From Eonycteris spelaea (taxonomy: Eukaryota > Chordata > Mammalia > Chiroptera > Pteropodidae), in assembly GCA_003508835.1 (NCBI GenBank), contig PUFA01000070.1:1674001-1738000 (forward strand): a stretch of 64,000 nt of DNA. The letters are read 5' to 3'. Each line of letters opens with the position of its first letter. Position 1 is the stretch's first letter. Both the position numbers and the translations under genes were made by a program. Of this stretch, positions 1 to 11,294 are shown piece by piece. The notes below the pieces were generated by a model that was not told the origin of the DNA, did not search any database, and worked only from the letters and a program-made list of their open reading frames with translations.

Positions 1-1045
1 TTTATATTTCTTATTTGCAATGAGATATGTAATTATACTCATAATGAACGTGAGCTCTTTGAAATCGGAACAGTGCCATATTGTCCCCAGTTTCTGGTCT
101 TATACCTGTTACTGAGTGAGATTTAGTAAATACTGGGTGACTGATGAATTTATGAATGAGTCGCAACGTCACACAATAGGTGAAATTTTAAGACATACAG
201 TTGCCAATAACTAGAGATAGCACGGTCTTTTCTTTTATATCTGCTATTTAGATCTCTGGGTCTTTTTCTGAGCTCTTTTCTGCCTGTACTTCAATTCTCA
301 TGGCAGGTCTTACGTTGGTAGAAAAACACTTTTATTTTCTAAAGCTGTTGTTAAGGTATTTTTTACAAACAAGTAATTGATTGGGAGGTGGAGGAGAGAA
401 TGTGTGTCCACAAAGCTCAGGGGGAACTTATTTCTTTATAGTGTGGACAGAGCAATGAAAGCCTCTGAAAAGAATTTTTCATTTTCTGATCTATACAGCA
501 ATCTATTAACTTCCTTCCCCCCAACACAGTGAGCTTTTTATTTTCTTCTTTTTTTCCCTTCCTCCATGGCTTATATTTGCTTTCTTTATTTTAACTCTCT
601 TGCACTGCTTAGTATCAATGTCTTTAATTGCAGAAGTCATTTGTCGGGGCTGCCTGCTACTGTTATTCCTGTTTGTTATCATTGGTTCATGTCCAAGTAG
701 CCTTGCACAAAGCCATACCTGTCTTTGCTCAGGCCTTTAATGAATATTGTGTCCTAGGCTGGGTGTGCCCATACTCAAGACTCACCTGTCCATCATCTTC
801 CACTGTGCGTCTCAAAATTAACGAATCCTCCATCAGTTATAAACAACATGCTTCCCATGTTATATATCTGAACATTGAAATGGGCACTGCCCTATTATCA
901 AAGTGAGTAGTTTATTGCCTTGTGTTTGTACCCAATATTTATTTATATATCCATTTATTCATAATTGGGTACCTCATAGGGATAAGGGACTATTGAGATA
1001 TTTGAGCTATAATTCATAGGTCTGGGTCTTTGCTCATCAGGAGTT
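1..1045. other. Intergenic AT-rich DNA, nothing recognised
   Basis: The stretch contains T-rich runs and short open frames at chance length. I recognise no exon, RNA gene or confident repeat. Confidence 0.5.
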
Positions 1046-1049
1046 CTGT

Positions 1050-1230
1050 GTGTAAATATAGAGTTATGGAAAACAGAGGGGCTTTGAAGACAGAAAGTTG
1101 GGTTTGTATCCTGGCTTTGCCTCCAACTAGCTGTAAAAGAATTTACCTGTCGGGTCTTCAGTTTTGTATATGTCAAATGGGGGAAATACTATTCCTGTTC
1201 TAGAGTTGTTTGGATTAAATAATGTATTTT
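1050..1230 (+). mobile_element. MIR SINE remnant
   Basis: The order of blocks matches the MIR consensus: GGCTTTGAAGACAGA, then GGCTTTGCC...ACTAGCTGT, then CTTCAGTTTTG...TCAAATGGGG, then TTGGATTAAATAATG. It is heavily diverged, as expected for this ancient tRNA-derived SINE. Confidence 0.75.
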
Positions 1231-1334
1231 CATTATTACATCATTAAATGGTGGACTAGGAAAGAGAGGGTTAGGGCATGCCAACATCCCAGGGATTTTT
1301 CTATTTTAATTGGCAACATACCTTTTCCTTTTCA

Positions 1335-1800
1335 AGGAAATAAAAGGGCTGGGGCTGCTGAGCAGCACCACAGGCAAGAGAAACGGTCCCAGTGCCAGGC
1401 CCCAGCCCAGCACCAAGAGAAGCCAGCCCAGCACTGGGAGGAAACACCTCCCTGTTCCTCTCGAATTGGTCCAGGCATCAGGCCCCAGGCCCAGAGCTAA
1501 CAGTAGTGGCTAGCACTTGACAGTGACCCTGGTCAAGAGAAGCATCAAAGAGAAAGAAGCAGTGACAGCTGCTCCAGGCCCGGAGCGGCAGCAGCGATGA
1601 TAGCACACAAGAAGTGAAGTTTCTGAAGACAGTGGCGTTCCTTAGATTCTCAACTTCAGGCACTTAGTGCAGCAAGCATAACCTTGACATCAGCTCTTCT
1701 TGGCTGCTGCAGGTGGAGCCAGTGACCTGTCCCTTGATTCAGAAGGAAGCAAAAGGGTTTAGGGTTGGGGCCCAGGAGGGTAGCTGGAGCCCAAAATGAT
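1335..1800. other. GC-richer unassigned segment, possible old retrocopy
   Basis: About 450 bases are clearly richer in GC than the surroundings and contain CCCAGCCCAGCACCAAGAGA-like text with several overlapping short frames, none long enough to trust. The abrupt composition change and lack of a recognisable repeat suggest an inserted piece of mRNA or UTR. I cannot name a parent, and no clear poly-A tail or target-site duplication is visible. Confidence 0.25.
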
Positions 1801-1929
1801 TTTTCTAGACATGGTCAGTAACTACCAGTTTCACTGCATTCTTACATTTCCCATAACCACACACTGCTGTGTTCCCCCAGTTTTCCGGTTGAGGAGACAC
1901 CTGCTGCCATTGGCAGACCCCAGTCCTAA

Positions 1930-2140
1930 CATACGGAGCGCTTTCCATACGCCAGGCGCCTTACCAGATTTCACGTACATATATTCCATCTTCACAACTC
2001 TTTAGGGTGAGTGTTATTCCCATTTTACAGATGAAGAACCCAAGTTCAGAGAGGAGATAAGAACCTTTTCCATGCTCTCATAGGAGAGAACTTGGATTTC
2101 TACCTGGGAGTCTGACTCACACACAGCCGGGCTGCTTCCA
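1930..2140 (-). mobile_element. MIR SINE remnant
   Basis: Reverse-oriented MIR blocks are visible: CGCCAGGCGCCTTACCAGAT, ATTCCCATTTTACAGATGAA, AGTTCAGAGAGG and a CTGGGAGTCTGACTC end. Confidence 0.8.
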
Positions 2141-2361
2141 GCTTCCACTTTGTAGGTGCTCAGCTTTTATGGCATGAATTTTGAATGAATCTTGGGCCTG
2201 CTCCCCTCTTCACAGTGCCCAAGAGATTCAAATATGGGCACTTAAAGTTTTCATGACTATTACTTACTTTGTCATCTCCTGGGGAGGGCAATAGAGCTGC
2301 GGATTGTACCAGAGGGAATTATGGCAAGTGCTGCTCAATGACCTTGCTCCACTTCAGATAA

Positions 2362-2363
<2 letters not shown>

Positions 2364-2400
<37 letters not shown>
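2364..2400 (+). repeat. (TG)n microsatellite
   Basis: There are about 18 uninterrupted TG dinucleotides. It is expected to be length-polymorphic. Confidence 0.95.
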
Positions 2401-2403
<3 letters not shown>

Positions 2404-2404
2404 A

Positions 2405-5370
2405 CTGCCTGAACTGACATTGCACAAAGGAGACAGGGATATCCCAATCACAAGATGAAACAGCAATACTCCTCTCCAACAGTTTTATCACTTTACTTCT
2501 TCCCAGAAAACTTTCCTGAGTGAATCCACCAGGTTGTTTATCCTAACACAACGGCTATGGAGAATGCCTGTCTTAATTTGTTCTTCTTGTTTCTTTTGGC
2601 TTCATTTTTTAAAATGTATGATGACTTCGACTAGATTAAACAGCTTTAAAATAAAACCGTTTTTTGGTTTTGCTGGTATCTTTGCTGAATGCTACAGGTG
2701 CCATTATTGCACCTGTGTTGGGGGTGGGGTGGGGGATGGGGAGGAGCAAGCAGTGAGAATAGCTGGGCTCTTTGAATAAAAGGCACTTACTACCTAACCT
2801 GTGTTTCCCCAGGCCACACCGGCCTTGGGATGGCTAGCGAGGAGACAGAATTAAGAGATTTTTAACAAAAGAGGGTCTGTTTGGTCTGGTCCTTCCAGAT
2901 GAATCCTGGGAAGCTCCAGTCCCTTCCCAGGCCTCCTGGAGTAGCTAAGGAAATCCTCAGAGGGTGTGCTGCCATGTGGACACCTGGCTGCAACAAGCGA
3001 GGTGCTGCCCTTCTCCTCCCCTGCGGCATTTACTTGGGTGTCAGGTTGTTGTGGTGATACCCAGCACCCAGGTGCCTGTGGTCCTTGCTCTTCTTCTCAT
3101 ATAACATGGCCAAGGGATCCCAGGCGGCTGATCTGAATGGCATTTCCTGTGTATAACTGCTGAAACACGTGCCAACTGCCTTCTGGCTGAACTGAGGAAT
3201 TTACCCCGCCTTCGCTTGGGCTGTATTCTGTTACAGGCCACAAAGCCACACTGCCTGACCTGTATTTTAAAACAGTGCCGGTGATCAGCTTCTTTCCGGA
3301 CACTCTTCCTCCTGGACTCGGGCACTGGTCTCTGGATACAGCGAGAGCTAGAAAGAAATCTGAGCAACATAAACCTTGCTAACTTCAGACTGCCCCTGCC
3401 CTCAGACAATGACCCATTGTCCTTGGACCAAGCTGGCACACCTTAACCTTCTTTGCATGAATTCCTTTTCACAAGGCTCTGTGGTTTCTCTTGCAAATAA
3501 CTTCCTGGCAGGGAGAACTGCCCTGCTGGTTCTTCAGATACATTTGTGGAATATCAGGATTTGCAGTGGCTTCCTGGTCCCTGGGTCCCATTCTAGAACT
3601 CTGCTACTCATCGGCTCCCTTTGGTCATTTTGAACAGTAAAGTCTAAAGAATTTCTATGTGCCCAGGAGTGCTGCTCTCGCAAAGATCTACTCGCTCTAC
3701 ACACATCAGAGTTACAAGTCGGTTTCTAATTTTTTAAGGTTATATCATAGGACTCTTGTTTAGAAACCTATTTCATTCCTAAATTTTCATTTAAAAAAGT
3801 AATCCTTAAGTTATTTAAGCAACTAATTCTTGATGTTAAATCCACTGAACTGGTTTAACTATTTTATCCTAAATACATGTGAAATTAGATATTAGTAAAG
3901 GTTATTCCATCCATAAAAAATGACTGAAAATGGGAAACTGGGCAGTCAGCCAGGATGAAAAAGTACATTTTAAGCTTTTTATTTTTTCTTTTGGAATAGA
4001 GTCCACGTTACCCATTTCTAAACTCTGCTGATTTCTCAGAAGTCTACCTAAGGGAACTTTCTCATTGAAGCCAAGATGAAAATTTGGGAGATAATTATCT
4101 TTGAGAATTTTGAAAATTTCTCCATTTTAAAAACTCTACCAGGAGGAAAACTCAATTTTTAATTGCTTCTTCTATAACTTTTATATCTCTCTCTATGAGA
4201 GAGAGAGAGAGAAACATTTAGTGTTGTGCTTAATTAATTAAACACAATCACAATACACAAAACAATCACAAACACACACATACATAAAAACCATTTTCTT
4301 TATAATTCGGACATTTTGAAATATTAAAGTAAGTAACTGGAATCTTGAATGTATAATCTGAGTTGTTATAACGTGGCTAATCTTAGTTAAGCTTGTAATG
4401 TGTTGCTTAGAAAAAAAGACAACGTAATCTTCTTATTTCTTATCCCTGGGAAAAGTTTATGCATATATAATCAAAACAATTCTGACTAATAATTAAACTA
4501 AGAGTCTTCAAGCTTTCTGATATTGTGAACTTGTCCTAAATTCTCTCATTGTCTCCAGCGGTTCTCTTAATCTGGATCTTGCCTATATGAAGTACATGTG
4601 TAGAAGTATGTTGTGATATTTTGTTTAAGCTTTTTTCAACTCATTTCACTCATTTTTATTGAACCAAATGAAATACACCAAGAGAAAAATATACAGGTAT
4701 TTCAATAGCTTAGTAGAGATAATCCTATTGAACAGTAAAAAAAGGCAAATGCCAGATGGCCCTAAACTTCAATGGCTTTGTACAGCAGTAGAAAACAGGC
4801 TAGTGAAGGTCAGACAGTCTCAGAGTGGCAGACAGAGAGAGAGAAACATTGACAGCAGTTGATCAACACAAAACCGGAGGCTTCATAGGTAGAGAGTCAT
4901 TAAATGATTACTTTAAATAATTTATGCAAATTCTACTATGCTTGCTTGGGAGAGAGAGATGTTAAAATAGCACTTGCCTGCCATCTCCCTCAACAATCAT
5001 CTTCCTCCTCAGAGTGAGACATGAATCTGCTGCTCTGACCTAAGTCTATCTTAAATCTCTTGTGAACCTCTTACCATATTTACACGTTGAGTGTAGCCCT
5101 CCAATGCAAATCAATTATTTAACCTGCTGCTCAACCAGAGAAGCAGAAATCTATTCCAATGCCCAAAGAAAACCTGGTCATGATGAGTTCATAAGGGATG
5201 GTCTGCTGGTCTACAATTGGCAATTTCCAGAGGAATTTTTAGGGCAATTTAGAGCCAAGCCCAGCCTTGGCTCTAAACCTGGGCTATTGTTTACAATGCA
5301 CGTGCCTATCTACTTCGTGGTCCTATTCAGTTTCATCTAGTAGAAAGCCAGATTCTGGCTTCTATAGTCT
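2405..5370. other. Intergenic stretch, mostly unassigned
   Basis: 2890-3640 is somewhat richer in GC and carries a 132-codon minus-strand open frame (3041-3439) whose protein I do not recognise. A G-rich run sits at 2719-2745. 4186-4211 is a (TC)n-AT-(GA)n inverted repeat that could form a hairpin, followed by CA-rich sequence to about 4285. 3700-5370 is otherwise AT-rich and shows no exon or recognisable repeat. Confidence 0.4.
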
Positions 5371-5374
5371 GACA

Positions 5375-5700
5375 CTCTGGTGTCACCTTCACAGTGAGAC
5401 CTGCCCTGACCAGGCTATTTAAAATGATGATGTCACTTGTCGACATTCCCAAAGCCTCTGGCCTTGCTGTCTTTTATTCTTTTCCTCATGGCACTATTAC
5501 CTTCTCACTCTTTTATTCTGGCCATTTTATTCTGATACTTCTGACTTTTTTCTTATTTTATTACTTGTTGCCTGTCCCCCCACTACCAGAAGTAAACTCC
5601 GCAGGCAGGATCTTTATGTCTGTTCACTGATGCATTTCATTTAACTACAACAGTGCCTGGCCCACAGTAGGTGTTTAATGAGTATGCTGAATGAATATAT
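5375..5700 (+). mobile_element. L2 LINE 3' fragment
   Basis: The sequence follows the L2 tail: GTGAGACCTGCCCTGACCA, then GCAGGCAGGATCTTTATGTC, then ACAGTGCCTGGCCCACAGTA with GGTGTTTAATGAG and TGAATGAATA at the end. Confidence 0.8.
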
Positions 5701-5704
5701 GAAG

Positions 5705-6990
5705 ATTCTGCATGTGAATTTCCTAGGGAGAAATAGTTTAAGGGCCAGTTTCAGGCTTAAAACAGGTCTTACAGCTGTACAAGATTCTTTCACTTTATCC
5801 TCAGAAACACAGGCATTAGTAATTAGCAATTTCCAAAAGTTGCTCATCAGTTACTATGTGCACATGAAGACAGGTACAATGTCCAAAACAATTGACCATT
5901 TTTATAATAGATCAAATCCATTACTATAAATAGATTTGGAACTGAATTTGTATGACAGAAATGTCTAAATCTAGCCAGCGGCCCATTTATTTTAAATTAG
6001 GTTCTTATCCACAAAATCCTATTACAGCAAAGTGATTTAAATGGATTCTTCATCTTCTCTTTAATGTAACTTAACCTGGGTATTAAGAAGACTTCAATTA
6101 GTTTGATGAGAAATCTATATTTTTTGTAGACCACAAGAGTAATTTAAAACAAATGGCACTTTTTAAAACTCTGCTATTATCAAACTCTCAGTAATGCCTG
6201 TCTTTTCATGAAGTGCTTTTAGTAGTGATGTAGGCAAGACTTGAATTTTGCCTCCTTAATATTCATCTACAGGTGCTCACAGGAGTAAAAATATTTTCAA
6301 GGCTTTGAAAAGTTGTTTAAAACAACCGATCCACATCTTTGAACAACATTTGAAAAATACCACTGCCTGCTCATTTCAAGAATAATCACGAAGTATATGA
6401 TGGAGCTGCTATCAGTCAATCAATGAAGGTCCATTTCAGCAATATGGGCCACATTTTTTTTTTTTATTAAAAGTTTGATTTGTCCAAAGTCTCATTTTGT
6501 TCCATGTTCTGCCATTGTAATTTATATAACTAATTTGAGCCACAAACATATGGAGACCATATTTTTTGAAACAAAAACAGGCAGCCTGCTTGTAACAGTT
6601 TTGGGAATCAAACATACATTGATAAGCATTCTGGACCCACCCCTCCCTGGCTGAGCCTTAGGTGTGTTCTCTAACTACCTTGAGAGTCAGTTTCTTCATC
6701 CACAAAACAAGCAATTAACACCCACTTTGTAGTATTACCAAGGTTGAATTCCCGATACAGAGCCTTCATGTAGAGGCTATGTGCCACAAATTGTAACTGT
6801 CATCATAACCATTAATTCTCTGACTTGGCCATTTATTTATCTGAGAAATTTAATAAAGGCACAAAACATAAATTTTTTCTAATTATGTTCAGTCAATTAC
6901 TATTATTGAAAAACGTTACATGAACTTACTATAGGTCATGATTTTTTCCCAAGATCATGGAAGTAACTTCAACACATATGTACCAGTTCC
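5705..6990. other. Intergenic stretch, AT-rich
   Basis: A weak MIR-like trace lies around 6640-6810 (TGAGAGTCAGTTTCTTCATC then CACAAAACAAGCAATTAACA). The remainder shows nothing I can assign. Confidence 0.35.
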
Positions 6991-6994
6991 TCAC

Positions 6995-7485
6995 AGTTAT
7001 GGGCTAAATTGTGTTCCTGCCCCCTACCTCCAAAAAGATGTCAGAGTCCCACCCCCCAGTACTGGTGAATGTCAACTTATCTGAAAATAGGGAGACTTTG
7101 TAGATGATTGAGTTAAGGTCAGTAGGAATAGTCATAATGCAATATGACCGAGTCCTTACGAAAAGAGGAAATTTGGACACAGAGACAGAGAGGCATGCAG
7201 GGAAAACACCACATGAAGACAAAAGTAGAGCCTGGAGTGATGCTTCTACAAACCAAAGAAGGCAAGCTGAGGAACAATAAATATTGCCAGCAAAATGCCG
7301 AAGCTAGGGGAGAGAGGCCTGGAACAGATCCCTTCCTCGCGGCCTTCAGAATGAACCAATCCTCCTGGCAACTTGTTCTCGGACGTCTAAGTCTCCAGAA
7401 CAGAGAGATACTAAATTTCCATTGTTTAAGCCACCAGTGTGTGGTCCTTTGTTACAGCAGCCCTAGGACACTAATATATTCAGCC
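6995..7485 (+). mobile_element. MLT1-type LTR (ERVL-MaLR), solitary
   Basis: It starts near TTATGGGCTAAATTGTGTTC and contains GGAAATTTGGACACAGAGAC, GAGAGGCCTGGAACAGATCC and TTGTTTAAGCCACCAG, ending CCCTAGGACACTAATATA. This is the standard order for an MLT1-like LTR. No internal retroviral sequence is attached. Confidence 0.8.
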
Positions 7486-7608
7486 ACAAGTCACACAGTG
7501 GCCACTGAAGGATGAGGGAAGCAACAGTGCGTGCAATTCCCAGCATTGGTGTGAAATCAGCGTGCCCAACTTCTAGTTCTGAGAGTGAACAAAATCTAAA
7601 GCATACAC

Positions 7609-8160
7609 TTGACCCTTGAACAATGCAGGGGTTAGGGGGACTGATACTCCTTGCCCTGCACAGTCAAAGATCTGTGTATGACATTTTTAAAAAAATTATT
7701 TATTTAATTTAGTTTCAAGTATACAGTACATTGCTTAGACCTCTATATAGTTCATAAAATGATCCCCACAATTACTCCCTCCCTCCACTCGCTCTCCACC
7801 TAGCCCACATTTTAATGCTAACTGCATTCCCTATTCCCCAACCTTTTGACTCTCCAAAAACTTAATTAATAGCCTGCTCTTGACCAGAAGGTGTACCAAT
7901 AACATAAACAGTCAATAAACACATATTTTTATGTTATATATATTATATCCTGTATTCTTTTTGACCCCCTTTACTCCTATCTATCTCCCCACCCCCTTTA
8001 CTGTATTTTTATAGTAAAGTAAGCTAGAGAAAAGAAAATGTTACCAAGAAAATCTTAAGCAAGAGGAACATACATTTACAGTATTAATAATTCAAAGAAT
8101 CCACGTATAAGTGGACTGTTGGATCCATTCAGTTCAAACCCACATCTGTTTCACCTGGCA
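7609..8160 (-). mobile_element. MER2 (Tigger/pogo) DNA transposon, interrupted
   Basis: The left end reads CTTGACCCTTGAACAATGCA and the body resumes at CTTTTGACTCTCCAAAAACT, AATAACATAAACAGTCAATA and AGTAAGCTAGAGAAAAGAAA, then CGTATAAGTGGAC. The order is the reverse complement of the copy at 10471-10783. It is split by an L1-like insertion at about 7683-7842 and by a further C/T-rich insert at about 7961-8010. Confidence 0.75.
7683..7842 (-). mobile_element. L1 3' end nested in MER2
   Basis: TTTCAAGTATACAGTACATT with CTATATAGTTCATAAAATGA and TCCCCA aligns by eye with the reverse complement of the L1 tail at 43015-43267. Because it splits MER2, this L1 inserted later than the transposon. Its boundaries are eroded and no clear target-site duplication is seen. 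Confidence 0.65.
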
Positions 8161-8164
8161 ATCT

Positions 8165-8850
8165 AAACAGACCTGCCGCCTGGCTATAGGTGGAGAGGAG
8201 AGAAGTAAGCCGAAGACCAGAAAACTTGTTGAAATGTTGCCAAGAAGAGGGTGGTGGCTCAAAGGTCTTAAAAGTCTTTTATGCCTGAGCTTTAGGCAAA
8301 GAACCATCAAGGTGGGGTTTATTTATTTATTTATTTTCTCTCTACCAAAAGAAAGGAAGCTTCAAGCATTTATCCTTCTACTACCTGTGTAAACTGAGTT
8401 TCACCAGCAGCAGCTGAGCAATTGCTATAGGGCTATGCCCTTTGGGCCAGTTTTAGCCTACAAAGCCCCAGGGGGCCTAGAAGGAGATTCATTACTTCCT
8501 ACTTCTCTACCTGGTAGCAGACCACATTCAGGGCCCTTCTGTCACTAATTTGCTCAGGTAGGTCATCAGCTGTTGGTGCTTATCCTCAATCAACCAAAGT
8601 GCAGAAATATCTCCTTTTATTGCTCTTCACTTTACTGCCTTCACATGTGTTGTGATTTTTTACAAACAGAAGGCAAGACCCTCCACCAGCAAATAGATCA
8701 TGACTCATTTTATTGCAATACTTGCTTTATTATGGTGGTCTGGAACCGAACTCATAGCATCTCCAAGGTATGCCTGTAGTTTTGGAAAGCATCCGTCTGA
8801 GACACACATATACATGTTCGGGGTCTCCAAACAATGTAGTTACCAATAGT
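8165..8850. other. Intergenic, nothing recognised
   Basis: It contains a short TTTA run near 8319-8336 and otherwise no assignable feature. Confidence 0.4.
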
Positions 8851-8852
8851 CT

Positions 8853-8915
8853 TTGTTTATCAACTACCTACAGTATGCAAAGCACCGTGTTAAGCATTTT
8901 GCATGCATTAGTTAG
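8853..8915 (-). mobile_element. MIR fragment
   Basis: CTACCTACAGTATGCAAAGC then ACCGTGTTAAGCATTTTGCA matches the MIR 3' portion in reverse orientation. Confidence 0.6.
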
Positions 8916-8917
8916 CA

Positions 8918-9040
8918 AATATTCATTCAACAATGATTAAGAGCTTACCATGTGTAAATCATTGAACTGGGCGCAGGAAATAGAATGATGAATAAAACAG
9001 ATACGATCCTTGCCTATGGCAGTTAATTTTTGTTTAACAA
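8918..9040 (-). mobile_element. L2 LINE 3' fragment
   Basis: ATTCATTCAACAATGATTAA, then GGCGCAGGAAATAGAATGAT and AATAAAACAGATACGATCCT is the reversed L2 tail pattern. Confidence 0.6.
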
Positions 9041-9564
9041 GTATTCACTACATCAATTTAGACTGTGCAAAATCTCACTCTCTCAGCCTCCATTTCAGTT
9101 TGGAGTTGTAAGCAACCCAGTAATGCCCAAGCTCAAGAATGGAAAGTTTGCTTTCCCACCGAAATAAGACAGATATGGCTATCTTCATCACTTCTTTTCT
9201 TCTAATCTCGATTTGAATGTGATGACTGGAGCTGCAAAAGTGATCTTGAACCCATGAAGTAAAGACCGAAAGAGTCAGAGACAGCTGATGTTGAGCCTCT
9301 GAAACATTACCAGTGGCCACTACCTCTACAACTTTCTTTTTAGATAAAGTGAATTCCTATTTATTTAAGCCACTGTTAGTCAAGTTTTCTGTTACCTGTA
9401 GCTGAACACACTGAAAAGCAGGTCCAACTGACTTGATAACGTTTGTGGTCTATCTGGGGAGACAGGTATAACCAATTTATTTATTTCACAATAATTATTT
9501 GGCATTGTGACAAAGAGTTATGAAGGAGGATTATAGAGCACCGGAGCATGTATAACAGGTCTGT

Positions 9565-9815
9565 CCAATTTTAAAGTCTGTGCTTTCTGGGAATAGAGTG
9601 GGTTATAATCCAAATTCTGCCCCTTACTAGATGTATAATTTTGGGCAAATTATTCCACCTTTGTAAGCCTCAGTTATTTCTGTAATCTGTGAAATGGGGA
9701 ATATAATATTATCTCTCATAGGTTTGTTGTGAGGATTAAATGATAAGGTGTACATAAGATAGTGTGTAAGTTCTTGGAACATAGTAAGCAAAATCATTAT
9801 TATAAGTAATAACTA
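9565..9815 (+). mobile_element. MIR SINE remnant
   Basis: Clear MIR core: CTGCCCCTTACTAGATGTAT, GGGCAAATTATTCCACC, GTAATCTGTGAAATGGGGAA and TTGTTGTGAGGATTAAATGA. Confidence 0.88.
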
Positions 9816-9871
9816 TTACATAGTATTATATATCACATGTATGTTGATATTACACATGCATATTAAATGTG

Positions 9872-10465
9872 ATCGTGGTAGGCAGACTTTTTAAATGCTT
9901 CCCAATATTCCTACTCCCTGATGTATGAGCCCTATATAATCCCCTCCCCTGAGTATAGACAGAACTTGTGAATTTGATGATTTATTGCTCCGGTGATTAT
10001 ATTACCTAATCAGGCAAAGATTAGCAGGGTGGGTTTGACCTTTAAAAGCAGAATTTTCTCCAGATTGTAAACATCTGAGAAAGAAGTCAGAGAGCTGTGC
10101 TCTTGACAGCCTGAAAAAAAGGCAACCATTACATTGTGAACTACTTATGGGGACCACCGTGGCAAGGAACCACAGAGAGCCTTCAGGAATTAAGAGTGAC
10201 CCCTGACCTATAGCTGGCGTGGAAACAGGGACTTCAGTCTATAATAGCAAGAAAATACATTCCGTCAACAGCATGAGCTTGGAAGAGGGTCCTGAACCTT
10301 AGATGAAATGGCAGCCCCAGCCCAAACCTTGATTTTAGCCTGGAGAGATCCTGAGCAGCCACCCACCTAAGTGTGACCTACAGAACTATGAGAAAAAAAA
10401 TTCCTCTTGTATAACAGCACTAAGTTTATGGTAAGTTGTTATGAAGCTATGGAAAATGAATATAA
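9872..10465 (+). mobile_element. MLT1-type LTR (ERVL-MaLR)
   Basis: It starts GTGGTAGGCAGACTTTTTAA and contains TAATCCCCTCCCCTGAGTAT, CATGAGCTTGGAAGAGGGTC and CAGCCCCAGCCCAAACCTTG, with a GCACTAAGTTTATGGTAAG end. It is a solitary, diverged LTR. Confidence 0.78.
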
Positions 10466-10470
10466 TTATA

Positions 10471-10783
10471 GTTGACCCTTGAACAACACAATTCAAGTGC
10501 ACAGGCCCACTTATACACAGATTTTTTAAAATAAATATGTACAGTACTGTAAATGTATTTTCTCTTCCTTATGATAACATTTATTTTCTCTTACTTTATT
10601 GTAGAAATACAGTATATAATGCATATAACATGCAAGGTATGTGTTAATCGACTGTTTATGCTATGATTAACGTTTCTGCTCAACAGTGGTAAAGTTTTGG
10701 GGGAGTTGAAAGTTATATGTAGATTTTCAAATGCACAGGGGGTTGCCACCTGTAGCCACCACATTGTTCAAGAGTCAACTGTG
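10471..10783 (+). mobile_element. MER2 (Tigger/pogo) DNA transposon, near full length
   Basis: Terminal inverted repeats are visible: GTTGACCCTTGAACAACACA at the left and CATTGTTCAAGAGTCAACTG at the right. The body has ACAGTACTGTAAATGTATTT and GTGTTAATCGACTGTTTATG. It is non-autonomous and carries no transposase. Confidence 0.85.
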
Positions 10784-10939
10784 TGTATATATATATCACT
10801 ATATTATATTTCATAGAAGAATATATTGTATAATTTATCACATCAAGGTAAAGCCTAAGATGCTTTTTCAAAAGGATCCAAAAATACAGATGATTAGAGA
10901 ATATAGGAGTTTGTTTCCTCACACACTGGGGTCCTGAAG

Positions 10940-11290
10940 TGAGCAGTGCAGGTCCATGGTGGCTTTACTCTATGCGGGCATTCAGGTGCTCGTGTTTCTC
11001 CCATTTTGTTACTCTGGCAGCTCCCCAGGAAGAGCCCTGTCTTCATCTGCATGGTCAAAAATGGCAAGAGATACCAGGCCCAGAGCACCAATTTCATTTT
11101 AAGCAAATGATGCAAGAGTTGTACTCATCGATTCCACTCACATTTTTTGAGAATTTAGTCCTGTGGCCACAGTTAGTCTCAAAGGAGACAAGGAAATGCA
11201 GTCTTGCAGTGGGATGGGGATATACCCAGAAGAATGGATTTCAGTCAACAACCAATAGCTTCCAAGTTTCCACCACAAATATTATAAAGT
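10940..11290. mobile_element. Probable old interspersed repeat, family uncertain
   Basis: The text around TCCATGGTGGCTTTACTCTA, CACTCACATTTTTTGAGAAT and GTGGCCACAGTTAGTCTCAA resembles a repeat commonly seen in mammalian genomes, but I cannot name the family with confidence. The two short open frames across it are not believable genes. Confidence 0.35.
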
Positions 11291-11294
11291 AATA

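Noticed and set aside
4186..4211. Inverted (TC)n-AT-(GA)n repeat as a possible terminator or RNA hairpin
   Set aside because: It is a simple-sequence palindrome of the kind made by slippage, with no associated gene.
7144..7515. 123-codon open frame on the + strand
   Set aside because: It lies inside the MLT1-type LTR at 6995-7485, so it is chance coding potential in a repeat.
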